Translations under genes and position numbers: made by a program
Source of the DNA: Glycomyces tenuis DSM 44171
GTDB lineage: Bacteria > Actinomycetota > Actinomycetes > Mycobacteriales > Micromonosporaceae
DNA: 64,000 bases
Direction: 5' to 3'
Assembly: GCF_000427885.1 (NCBI RefSeq)
Contig: NZ_ATYW01000009.1
Span: 60,580-124,579 of the forward strand
Shown: one piece after another, positions 32,784 to 41,280 of the stretch
Layout: each line of letters starts with the position of its first letter
How positions within the stretch are numbered: the stretch's first letter is position 1
Notes under the pieces: generated by a model
What the model was told of the DNA's origin: nothing
What the model saw: the letters and a program-made list of their open reading frames with translations, nothing else
Database searches by the model: none

Positions 32784-33812
32784 ATGGCCAGACCGAGCGG
32801 TTCGCGCGGCGCCCGCACCGCGACGTTGTCCGATGTGGCCAAATTGGCGGGCGTCTCGGTCGCCACGGCCTCCAAGGCCCTCAACGGCCGCAACCATGTG
32901 CACGCGCAGACCCGAGCGAGGGTGCTCGACGCGGCGGCGCAGCTGTCGTTCTCCCCCAATTCGCTGGCGCGCGGCCTGCTGGCCGGGCGGAGCGGGACGG
33001 TCGGGCTGCTCACCTCGGACCTGGTGGGCCGCTTCAGCCTGCCGATCCTCATGGGCGCCGAGGACGCCTTCGGCGCCGGTCAGGTGTCGGTGTTCCTGTG
33101 CGACGCGCGCGGAGACGCGATCCGCGAGCGCCACCACGTGCAGGCGCTGGTCAGCCGCCGGGTGGACGGGCTCATCGTGGTGGGCAGCAGCACCGATCCG
33201 CGCCCGCCGCTGGCCGATGCGGTGGACGTGCCGGTGGTCTACGCCTACGCGCCGTCCGAGGACCCGGAGGACCTGTCGATCGTGCCCGACAACGTGGGCG
33301 CGGGACGGATGGCCGTGGAGCACCTGATCGCCTGCGGGCGGACGAGGATCGCGCACATCAGCGGCGACCGGGACTACAGCGCGGCCAGGGACCGCGTGGC
33401 CGGGGCGACGGCGGCCCTCGATGACGCCGGGCTCGAGCCGGTGGGTCAGGTCTCGTACGGCACCTGGTCCGAGGGCTGGGGGCGCGCGGCGGCGGGGATC
33501 CTGCTGGACCGGCACCCCGAGGTCGACGCGGTGCTGTGCGGCAGCGACCAGGTGGCCCGGGGCGTGATGGACACGCTGCGGGAGCGGGGCCGGACCGTGC
33601 CCGACGACGTGGCGGTGATGGGCTTCGACAACTGGGAGGTCCTGACGACCGGCGCCAGGCCGCAGTTGACCAGTGTGGACATGAACTTGGAGGAGCTGGG
33701 TCGCACGGCGGCCCGGGCCCTGTTCGACGCCATCGACGACGAGCACGACCGCGGCGTGCGGACGATGCGGTGCCGCGTCGTGCTCCGAGGCTCGACGGCC
33801 CCGCTGAACTGA
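32784..33812 (+). CDS. LacI-family repressor of the arabinoside operon
   Basis: The 342-residue protein has a LacI helix-turn-helix at about residues 14-65 (TLSDVAKLAGVSVATASKAL, then hinge FSPNSLARGL). A periplasmic-binding-protein-like ligand domain follows (TVGLLTSDLVGRFSLPILMG; VDGLIVVGSSTDPRP; DAVLCGSDQVARGVMDTL; AVMGFDNWEVLTTGARPQLT). It diverges from the seven-gene operon over a 260-base region with two palindromes. L-arabinose or an arabino-oligosaccharide is the expected inducer. ATG 32784 follows AAGGAGG by five bases; the GTG just before it is too close. Confidence 0.92.
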   Translation: MARPSGSRGARTATLSDVAKLAGVSVATASKALNGRNHVHAQTRARVLDAAAQLSFSPNSLARGLLAGRSGTVGLLTSDLVGRFSLPILMGAEDAFGAGQVSVFLCDARGDAIRERHHVQALVSRRVDGLIVVGSSTDPRPPLADAVDVPVVYAYAPSEDPEDLSIVPDNVGAGRMAVEHLIACGRTRIAHISGDRDYSAARDRVAGATAALDDAGLEPVGQVSYGTWSEGWGRAAAGILLDRHPEVDAVLCGSDQVARGVMDTLRERGRTVPDDVAVMGFDNWEVLTTGARPQLTSVDMNLEELGRTAARALFDAIDDEHDRGVRTMRCRVVLRGSTAPLN

Positions 33813-34709
<897 letters not shown>

Positions 34710-34799
34710 GGCCCGAGGGCGCCGCGAGTCCCACGATGGCGCCCGGTCCGGGTGACGGCGGCCCCCGGAACGGCCCGTCCCGACTCGCGGAGCGGCTCC

Positions 34800-35390
34800 T
34801 CAGCGGCCTTCGCTCTCCAGCGCGGAGGCCACGTGGCAGTCGGCCAGGTGGTCGTCGACCATGCCGACCGCCTGCATCATGGCGTAGGCCGTCGTCGGCC
34901 CCACGAAGCGGAATCCGTTCGCCTTCAACGCCTTCGACAGCGCCTTGGACTCCGGCGTCGTCGCCGGGACGTCGCCGACCGTCTTCGGGCGCTCCCGTCC
35001 GGCCGGGGCGAAGGACCAGATCAGCTCCGTCAAGCCGCCGCCGAGCTCCAGCGCGGCCTTCGCGTTGGCGATCGTCGCGGCGATCTTCGCCCGGTTGCGG
35101 ATGATTCCCGCGTCGCCGAGCAGGCGCTCCACGTCGGCCTCGGTGTAAGCCGCCACCGCCTCGATCCGGAAGCCGTCGAACGCGGCCCTGAACCCCTCTC
35201 GCCGTCGCAGGATCGTCAGCCACGACAACCCCGATTGGAACGCCTCCAGGCTGATCCGCTCGAACAGCTCGTCGTCGCCGCGGAGCGGCCTCCCCCACTC
35301 GCCGTCGTGGTACTCGCGGTACAGCTCGGGCTCGGCTCCCCACGGGCATCGCGCCAGGCCGTCGGCCCCCACTATCACGCCGTCCTCCAC
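34800..35390 (-). CDS. tag: DNA-3-methyladenine glycosylase I
   Basis: This 196-residue base-excision enzyme removes 3-methyladenine from alkylated DNA. The zinc-snap residues of the Tag family are visible: Cys in ARCPWG, His in YREYHDGEWGRPL, and His plus Cys in DDHLADCHVAS. The helix-hairpin-helix core includes ERLLGDAGIIRNRAKIAATI. The start is GTG at 35390, preceded by AGGAGG at five bases; GTG at 35378 is a possible alternative, since GGAGG lies before it as well. It converges with the aldo/keto reductase gene. Confidence 0.93.
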   Translation of the reverse strand: MEDGVIVGADGLARCPWGAEPELYREYHDGEWGRPLRGDDELFERISLEAFQSGLSWLTILRRREGFRAAFDGFRIEAVAAYTEADVERLLGDAGIIRNRAKIAATIANAKAALELGGGLTELIWSFAPAGRERPKTVGDVPATTPESKALSKALKANGFRFVGPTTAYAMMQAVGMVDDHLADCHVASALESEGR

Positions 35391-35537
35391 ATGGCCTCCT
35401 CTCTGCGGTGCCCGCTCGCGCAGGCGCTCTCGACGGTACGGCCGGGTTCCGACACTGCCGGGGCGCGACCGTCCTCATAGATGACCTCGATGGCTCGGCT
35501 CGGCCCCGGCACCCGCTGGACGCTGCCGTTCTGACAG

Positions 35538-35567
35538 TTGCGTGACATGGACAACAAAGGTTACGAT
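35538..35567 (+). promoter_or_regulatory. Candidate promoter for the P450 gene
   Basis: TTGCGT (35538-35543) and TACGAT (35562-35567) are spaced by 18 bases, close to a housekeeping sigma-70-type promoter, in an AT-rich pocket. A leader of roughly 95 bases to the P450 start would result. Confidence 0.35.
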
Positions 35568-35665
35568 TCGAACACTGTCGGCGACCCCACCCGCCGATGA
35601 GCTCTGGCCGAGTTGATCCCCATCGGGAGCTCACCGAGGACCAAAGCGACCCTTTGAGGTGACAT

Positions 35666-36970
35666 ATGAATACCAGCATGCCGATTCCGACCGTCTCGGG
35701 CGCCCGCCCGGTGGTCGGGCACGCCGTCGAGCTCACGCGCGACCCGCTGGGGCTCCTCCGCCGCGGCAGCCGCGAGCACGGCTCCATGTTCCGGCTGCGG
35801 CTCCCGTTGAAGGACACCGTCGTCCTCCTCGGCTCCGCGCACAACAAGCTCACCTTCGACGAGACCGACCGGAAGCTCTCGATCCGCACCGCCTACCCCT
35901 TCTTCCTGCGGATGTTCAGCCCGGACTTCTACTTCTTCGCGCCCTACGACGAGTACAAGCGCCAGCGCCAGGTGGTGCTGCCGCGCTTCCAGGGCCGCCA
36001 GCTCGACACCTACGTCGAGATCATGGAGCACGAGGCGGCGTCGTTCATGGACCGGCTCGGCAGAGAGGGCGAGTTCACCGTCCCCGACGGCTTCGGGCCG
36101 CTCATCATGCGCGTCGCGGCCCGCTCGTTCCTCGGGGAGCGCTTCGCCGAGACCACCACCGACTGGTTCGGGGAGTTCCGCCGCTTCTCCGAGGGCACCG
36201 ACTTCGTCACCCCGGGCTGGCTGCCCGTCCCCCACCTGCTGCGCAGCCGCGCCGCGGGGCGGCGCATCCGCGAGCGGCTCCAGCGGATCATCGACGGGCG
36301 CCGGGCCCGGCCCGGCGACGGCGGGGACTTCCTGGACTACTTCGTCGAAGCCGAGTACGACGACGGGACGCCGGTGCCCGACGACATCCTCATCCACCTG
36401 ATCATCATGCTGGTGTGGGCGGGCCACGAGACGACCACCGGACAGATCTCGTGGGGCCTGATCGACCTGATCCGGAACCCCGCCGAGCTCGAGCGGGTGC
36501 GCGAGGAACTCGACGGCCTCCCCGAGACCATGAACGCCAAGGAGGTCCGGCGCCTGGCGCATCTGGACCGGTGCCTCCACGAGTCCGAGCGGCTCCACCC
36601 CGTCGCGTCGATGACGGTCCGCAGCACCGTCGAGCCCATGGAGGTCGACGGGTACGAGATCCCGAGCGGCTCGATGGTGATGATCTCGCCGGCGATGACG
36701 CACCGCATGGAGGAGGAGTTCCCCGAGCCCGAGTCCTACAGGCCCGACCGGTACGTGGAGGAGCCCGAGCAGCTGCGGCGGCTCATCGGCTTCGGCGGCG
36801 GACTCCACCGGTGCCTGGGCATGCGCTTCGCCTACCTCGAGATGACGGTGGTGCTGGCGCGGCTGTTCCAGCGCTACGACTTCGAGCTGCTGAACACGGA
36901 CCCGCAGCCGATCACCGGCCAGGGCGCCCGGTGGCCGGAGTCGACGAGGGTGGCCTACCGGCGCCGATGA
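35666..36970 (+). CDS. Cytochrome P450
   Basis: The 434-residue heme monooxygenase has no membrane anchor. The I-helix is MLVWAGHETTTGQISWGLID (oxygen-binding A-G-x-E-T-T), the ExxR motif is CLHESERLHP, and the heme loop is FGGGLHRCLGMRFAYLEM with the thiolate Cys. The pattern, including the short proline-rich N-terminus, is nearest to CYP51- or CYP110-like bacterial P450s; the substrate is unknown. Two methyltransferase genes follow on the same strand (54 and 33 base gaps), so an oxidation-plus-methylation pathway for a small molecule is a reasonable inference. No ferredoxin gene is adjacent. Confidence 0.93.
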   Translation: MNTSMPIPTVSGARPVVGHAVELTRDPLGLLRRGSREHGSMFRLRLPLKDTVVLLGSAHNKLTFDETDRKLSIRTAYPFFLRMFSPDFYFFAPYDEYKRQRQVVLPRFQGRQLDTYVEIMEHEAASFMDRLGREGEFTVPDGFGPLIMRVAARSFLGERFAETTTDWFGEFRRFSEGTDFVTPGWLPVPHLLRSRAAGRRIRERLQRIIDGRRARPGDGGDFLDYFVEAEYDDGTPVPDDILIHLIIMLVWAGHETTTGQISWGLIDLIRNPAELERVREELDGLPETMNAKEVRRLAHLDRCLHESERLHPVASMTVRSTVEPMEVDGYEIPSGSMVMISPAMTHRMEEEFPEPESYRPDRYVEEPEQLRRLIGFGGGLHRCLGMRFAYLEMTVVLARLFQRYDFELLNTDPQPITGQGARWPESTRVAYRRR

Positions 36971-37024
36971 TCGCGGCGCGTAATTCGCTTGTCCGGACCG
37001 GCCAGCCCTGACATGGTGGGGCGC

Positions 37025-37792
37025 ATGAGAACGGAACCCGCCTGGCACACGTTCGAGCGCGTCGCCGACTCCTACGACGAGGTGCTGCCGTTCTTCACCA
37101 TGATCGGCGAAGCGCTCGTCGAGGCGCTCGACCCGGCACCGGGCACGCGGATGCTCGACGTGGGCGCCGGGCGCGGCGCACTGGTGGGCCCGGCGCTGCG
37201 GCGCGGATGCGCCGTCAGCGCCGTCGACGCGTCTGGAGCCATGGTCGCCCGGCTCCGAGCCGAGCATCCAGAAGCCGACGCGAGGGTCATGGACGCCCAA
37301 GACCTCGACTTCGCCGACGGGGCCTTCGAACTGGTCACCGCCGCGTTCGTGGTGCATCTGCTCGACGATCCGGCGCGCGGCGCGGCCGAGGCATTCAGGG
37401 TGCTCGCACCGGGAGGCCGGTTCGCGATGACCATCGGCGCCGCGCCGCTGCGGCCCGAGCCCACAGCGATCCAGGACGCGATGGACGCCCTGTTCGCCGA
37501 GTTCAGCGCGTACCTGCCTCCGGAGGGCGGCATGGGTTCGGCCATCGCTCCGCAGGAGCTGCTGGCCGAGGCCGGCTTCGTCGACGTCGAAACGCGCCAC
37601 ACCGAGGTCGTCATCGACGTCCCCGACGGCGACGTGCTCTGGGACTGGGCGCTCTCGCACGGGTACCGGGCGTTCATCGAGGACCTCCCCGCGGAGCGGC
37701 GGGAGGAGATGCGGCTGCGGATGCGGGTCGTACCCGGCCCGGGCGCGGTCATACAGCGCGCCAATCCGCTCCTGATCGGCCGCAAGCCTTAA
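37025..37792 (+). CDS. SAM-dependent methyltransferase (class I)
   Basis: The 255-residue protein has the Rossmann methyltransferase motifs: MLDVGAGRGALVGPAL (motif I), CAVSAVDASGAMVARL, DAQDLDFADGAFELVTAAF (motif II region) and VLAPGGRFAMTIG. The acceptor is unknown. The ATG at 37025 is preceded by GGTGGGG; an ATG at 37013 in frame is an alternative. It sits between the P450 and a second methyltransferase gene. Confidence 0.85.
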   Translation: MRTEPAWHTFERVADSYDEVLPFFTMIGEALVEALDPAPGTRMLDVGAGRGALVGPALRRGCAVSAVDASGAMVARLRAEHPEADARVMDAQDLDFADGAFELVTAAFVVHLLDDPARGAAEAFRVLAPGGRFAMTIGAAPLRPEPTAIQDAMDALFAEFSAYLPPEGGMGSAIAPQELLAEAGFVDVETRHTEVVIDVPDGDVLWDWALSHGYRAFIEDLPAERREEMRLRMRVVPGPGAVIQRANPLLIGRKP

Positions 37793-37825
37793 GCAAACCC
37801 GACCCTACGACCACGGGATCACCAT

Positions 37826-38662
37826 ATGACGACCTTTCATGAAACCTGGGCCGAGTGGCTCGAGGCGAACCGCGCGATGTGGGACGAGCGCGTCCCCATC
37901 CACGCCGCGAGCGAGTACTACGACCAGGACGCCTTCCGCAAGGGCAAGGACGAGATCCGCGACTTCGAGGCCGCCGAGGTCGGCGACGTCACCGGAAAGC
38001 GGCTGCTCCACTTGCAGTGCCACATGGGACAGGACACGCTCTCCTGGGCCAGGCGCGGCGCGGCGAAGGTGGTCGGCCTCGACTTCTCCGAAGCCGCGAT
38101 CGAGGTGGCACGCGGCCTGGCGGCCGAAGTCGGGATCGGACCCGACCGCGCCGAATTCGTCGTCTCGGACGTGTACGAAGCCGCCTCGGCCGTGCCGGAC
38201 CCGGACTACGACATCGTCTACACCGGCATCGGCGCGCTCGACTGGCTGCCCGACGTACGGCGCTGGGCCGAGGTGGCCGCGTCGCTGGTCGCGCCGGGCG
38301 GATTCCTCTATCTCTCCGAGTTCCACCCGGTCACGCACGTGCTGGGCTGGGGCGAGGACAGGACCATCGAGTACGACTACTTCGACGCCTCGCCTCAGGT
38401 CACGGACGAGCCGGGCACTTATACCGATTTCAAGGCCGAGACGGTCAACAACCTCAGCTTCGAGCGGCTGCACACGCTCGGCGACATCGTCTCCGCGATC
38501 GCCGCCGCGGGCCTTCGCGTTGAGTTCCTCCACGAGTTCGACATGACGATGTTCCAGCGCTACGCGGGGCTCGAACGCGGCGAGGACGGCTGCTACCGCG
38601 CGCCGAAGGGGCAGCCGCGACTGCCGTTGATGTTCTCGCTCAAGGCGTCGCGGGCGGCCTGA
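37826..38662 (+). CDS. SAM-dependent methyltransferase (class I)
   Basis: The 278-residue protein carries VTGKRLLHLQCHMGQDTLSW (motif I variant, L-Q-C-H-x-G-x-D), VVGLDFSEAAIEVARGLA and LVAPGGFLYLSEFHPVTHVL. This H-x-G-x-D-T motif I is typical of a widespread actinobacterial methyltransferase group of unknown substrate. It follows the previous methyltransferase by 33 bases and may share its transcript. Confidence 0.85.
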   Translation: MTTFHETWAEWLEANRAMWDERVPIHAASEYYDQDAFRKGKDEIRDFEAAEVGDVTGKRLLHLQCHMGQDTLSWARRGAAKVVGLDFSEAAIEVARGLAAEVGIGPDRAEFVVSDVYEAASAVPDPDYDIVYTGIGALDWLPDVRRWAEVAASLVAPGGFLYLSEFHPVTHVLGWGEDRTIEYDYFDASPQVTDEPGTYTDFKAETVNNLSFERLHTLGDIVSAIAAAGLRVEFLHEFDMTMFQRYAGLERGEDGCYRAPKGQPRLPLMFSLKASRAA

Positions 38663-38677
38663 CCGCCCGACGGCCGC

Positions 38678-39298
38678 TCAGTGGAAGACGACCAGGCCCG
38701 TCTCGCCCAGCAGCGTCGCCGCCAGCGCCTGCCGGTTGCCCGGTTTGATCTGGAGGGTGGCGCCGATCGTCTTGAGGCGGTCCTCGACGGTCTCGGGCTC
38801 GGGATGGACGGCCTCGAGGCTGACCAGCGGCGCCACCGGCAGCTCGACGGACGGGTGCGGGGTGCGGCCCCAGTCGATGAGGAACGGGACGAGGCCCCGG
38901 TGCCCGTGCTCGTAGTCGAGCGTCAGCCGCCACCTGAGCTCGCCGCCGTCGGGGGTGTGGCGCGACATCACCCACGGCGTGCCTGGGTCGTAGCCCGCCT
39001 CACGCGCGGTCTCGACGGCCGCGTCGACGTTCTCGACCTGGACCGCCCAGGTCACCAGCCGCGCCTCGGTGAGCTCGTCGATCCCGAACGGCCGCGGGCG
39101 GGACGGTTCGCCTTGGTCGGGGTCGGGCCCGATGATCTCGAGGTAGGCGCCTTCGCCGAGGCCGAGCAGATGGTTGGCGGTGCCGAGGCCGGGGTGCCTG
39201 CCGCCGGGCGCGGGCTTCGTGCCGGTGAGGCGCGCCACCTCGGCGACGGTGGCGTCGAGATCGGGCGTGGCGAGGACGAGATGGTCGAGCGTAGACAT
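38678..39298 (-). CDS. VOC-superfamily (glyoxalase-like) protein
   Basis: The 206-residue protein begins STLDHLVLATPDLDATVAEV, the first beta-alpha-beta unit of the vicinal-oxygen-chelate fold. Two metal-ligand candidates are His5 and the Glu in EGAYLEIIGPDP. The second module includes VTWAVQVENVDAAVETAREA. It matches the Glyoxalase_3-like domain of unknown substrate. It is convergent with the methyltransferase gene, with 15 bases between. Confidence 0.75.
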   Translation of the reverse strand: MSTLDHLVLATPDLDATVAEVARLTGTKPAPGGRHPGLGTANHLLGLGEGAYLEIIGPDPDQGEPSRPRPFGIDELTEARLVTWAVQVENVDAAVETAREAGYDPGTPWVMSRHTPDGGELRWRLTLDYEHGHRGLVPFLIDWGRTPHPSVELPVAPLVSLEAVHPEPETVEDRLKTIGATLQIKPGNRQALAATLLGETGLVVFH

Positions 39299-39349
39299 GC
39301 GGTGAGTCTAGTATCGTTCCGCCTCATCCGTATCGGACTCGCGCGCGTG

Positions 39350-39811
39350 TCAGTCTTCGAAGGTCAGGACCGGCACGTCGTACAGGGCCCGGTTCTTGAC
39401 CCGGCGCGCCTGGGGGGCGGTGACCTCCACGATGATCATCTCGGTGAGGAACTGCACGGTGGCGGCGAGCAGGTGGCTCGTGTAGCCAAGGGCTCCATGC
39501 TGTCTGGCGCCGACGCTGAGGTGGATGTGCGGCGACACCGTCTGACTCTCCTCGTCCCAGGCGAGGCTGCCGGCGCCGACGGCCTCGAGATTGGTGAGGT
39601 GGACGGCCGACCACACGGGGGCCTCGGGGTCCTCGGGTTTCTGGCAGGTTCCGGCGAGCTCGGCCTCGGACATCCCGGCGAGGAACAGCGGGATGTATCC
39701 CTGGCGGACGCCCGCCTCCTCGCATGCGCCGCGCAGCGCCTTGAAGAAGTCCTCGCCGTGTTCGAAGGTGACGGCTATGGTCCGTCCGATGTCAAGGGGC
39801 TTGAGCTTCAA
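39350..39811 (-). CDS. PPC/DUF296-domain protein
   Basis: The 153-residue protein matches the PPC (DUF296) fold: FEHGEDFFKALRGACEEAGV, VRQGYIPLFLAGMSEAELAG and SPHIHLSVGARQHGALGYTS. Plants attach this domain to AT-hook DNA-binding proteins; bacterial stand-alone forms have no settled function and can bind metal through H-x-H. The start is most likely TTG at 39811, because AAGGAG lies six bases before it and similarity begins right after; the ATG upstream would add about 30 unrelated residues. Confidence 0.7.
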   Translation of the reverse strand: MKLKPLDIGRTIAVTFEHGEDFFKALRGACEEAGVRQGYIPLFLAGMSEAELAGTCQKPEDPEAPVWSAVHLTNLEAVGAGSLAWDEESQTVSPHIHLSVGARQHGALGYTSHLLAATVQFLTEMIIVEVTAPQARRVKNRALYDVPVLTFED

Positions 39812-40405
39812 TGGACGCTCCTTCGGGTGGGGCGTGCTCGGACCGCTTCGCCCGAGACGTCCCGATGTCTTTGGGCGCACTGCGGTTCGGTGGTCGGACA
39901 CGGTCGGGAGCGGCGTTGCTCCGGCGATGCCCGGCGCACGGCCGAGAGACCGGTTCCGGGCGCGACACGGCGGGGACGGTGTGGGTTCCGTGGTATCCCT
40001 GGCCTTCGGTCACCACACGCGGATGTCGCGTTCCAGTGTCTCCCAGCATACTTCACAGACGACCGCGGTGTTTCCACTCGAGATCGCAGCTCGGCGGGTG
40101 ACAGCGCGGCTGGGGCCTGTTTGAGCGTTCCGGGCGAGGCGGTATCCGCGTCCATGTGTTCGCTCGCAGTGCCAAGGTACGGCTCGCAAGCGTCGCCACG
40201 AGGGCGGAGGGGCGCCCGGATCCCGGTGTTGGATCCGGGTGCCCCGACAACGCAGCCTGCTGTTCAGGGCGAGCGCAGCGAGCACGATGTCGGGCGGTGG
40301 CGGGCGACGGGCACACGGCCGGCCGCCGCGCAGCGGCGTCCGGTTCGGGTGGTGGTGGGCGACGGACAGGCCGGGCAGCGCTCGTTGGGGGTTCGCGAGC
40401 AGGTC
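39812..40405. other. Gene-free gap with one strong hairpin
   Basis: No convincing gene is seen in this 594-base stretch; all open frames lack family resemblance and Shine-Dalgarno sites. A near-perfect inverted repeat (40212-40223 with 40231-40242, core CCCGGATCC/GGATCCGGG) could be a terminator or an operator. The composition is less biased than in the neighbouring genes. Confidence 0.5.
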
Positions 40406-41215
40406 CTAGAGCCGGTCCGGGTCGGCCAGTTCCTCGAAGATCTCGTCCTCGGCATCGCGCAGGACCTGCTCGACCGCTCTGCGCGTGTCGTCCTCGCCGG
40501 GGGCGTAGGCGACGCGGCAGTCGGCCTCGGCGCGGGAACCGGTGTCGTGGAAGGCGGTGTCGGGCGCGTCGGACGGCTCGGCCTCCCGGCGCATGAAGTC
40601 GCCGATCCCGTGCTCGAGCAGGCGGAACGCGTGCTCGGCGGTGGCGACCGCGTCGGGGTAGATCTCTTCGGGCGTCTCCCCGGCGTGGATGCGCTGGAGG
40701 TTGGTCTGGGCGAGGATGTGCTGCGTGTGCATCAGCTGGGTGGCGACCAGGCGAGCGGTCAGCTCGGAGCTGCCCTCTTCGATGAGCGCCTGCGCCAGCA
40801 GCTCGGAGGCCTGCCGGCGGTGGTCCATGGCCTTGAGCGCCAGGCCGGGCGTCTGCCTGACGATCCGTTGCACCCGCAGCACCAGCGGGTGCAGGCTGAG
40901 ACCGGCCATCGGTTCGTGGTGCTTCAGCATGCGAAGGAAGTACGCCCGCAGCGCGCTGTGCGGCGTCTGGCCGACAGGGCGCGACCGCACGACGTTGGCG
41001 GGTTCGCTTATATGCGCTTTGCCGCCGGCGAGGACCAGGTCCACCTTGGTCGGGAAGTAGTTGAAGACCGTCGCCTTGGAGACCTCGGCCGCCTCTGCGA
41101 TCTCGGCCACAGAGACGTTGTCGAAGCCCTTCTCCTCGAACAGGGACAGGGCGGTCTCCATCAGCAGCACTCTGGTGGCGTGCTTCTTGCGCTCCCGCAG
41201 GCTGAGTTCTTCCAC
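40406..41215 (-). CDS. TetR-family regulator divergent from an ABC exporter
   Basis: The 269-residue protein has an N-terminal TetR helix-turn-helix (HATRVLLMETALSLFEEKGF, then VSVAEIAEAAEVSKATVFNY, FPTKVDLVLAGG). The ligand domain fills the middle, and an acidic tail (DAEDEIFEELADPDRL) ends it. The start used is GTG at 41215; a TTG at 41236 in frame would add seven residues. It lies 65 bases from the first gene of the heterodimeric ABC exporter in the other direction, so it probably represses that exporter and itself. Confidence 0.85.
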   Translation of the reverse strand: MEELSLRERKKHATRVLLMETALSLFEEKGFDNVSVAEIAEAAEVSKATVFNYFPTKVDLVLAGGKAHISEPANVVRSRPVGQTPHSALRAYFLRMLKHHEPMAGLSLHPLVLRVQRIVRQTPGLALKAMDHRRQASELLAQALIEEGSSELTARLVATQLMHTQHILAQTNLQRIHAGETPEEIYPDAVATAEHAFRLLEHGIGDFMRREAEPSDAPDTAFHDTGSRAEADCRVAYAPGEDDTRRAVEQVLRDAEDEIFEELADPDRL

Positions 41216-41226
41216 ACTTTCAGTGT
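41214..41226. promoter_or_regulatory. Candidate TetR operator
   Basis: ACACT-TTC-AGTGT is a perfect 5-base-arm inverted repeat overlapping the regulator's start. AT-rich sequence with a second, looser repeat (ACCGA and TCGGT, about 41243-41266) follows toward the exporter gene. One of these is probably the binding site. Confidence 0.4.
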
Positions 41227-41280
41227 ACCAGATCAAAATATGAACCGAATAAAAACTTGTACTCGGTCAATCATAGGGCT

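Noticed and set aside
35391..35665. Possible extra gene between tag and the P450
   Set aside because: No frame shows family sequence; the stretch is better explained as promoter and leader.
40010..40316. Several short reading frames in the 39.8-40.4 kb gap
   Set aside because: No Shine-Dalgarno, no family pattern, and strong Arg/Pro/Ser bias typical of out-of-frame GC-rich DNA.
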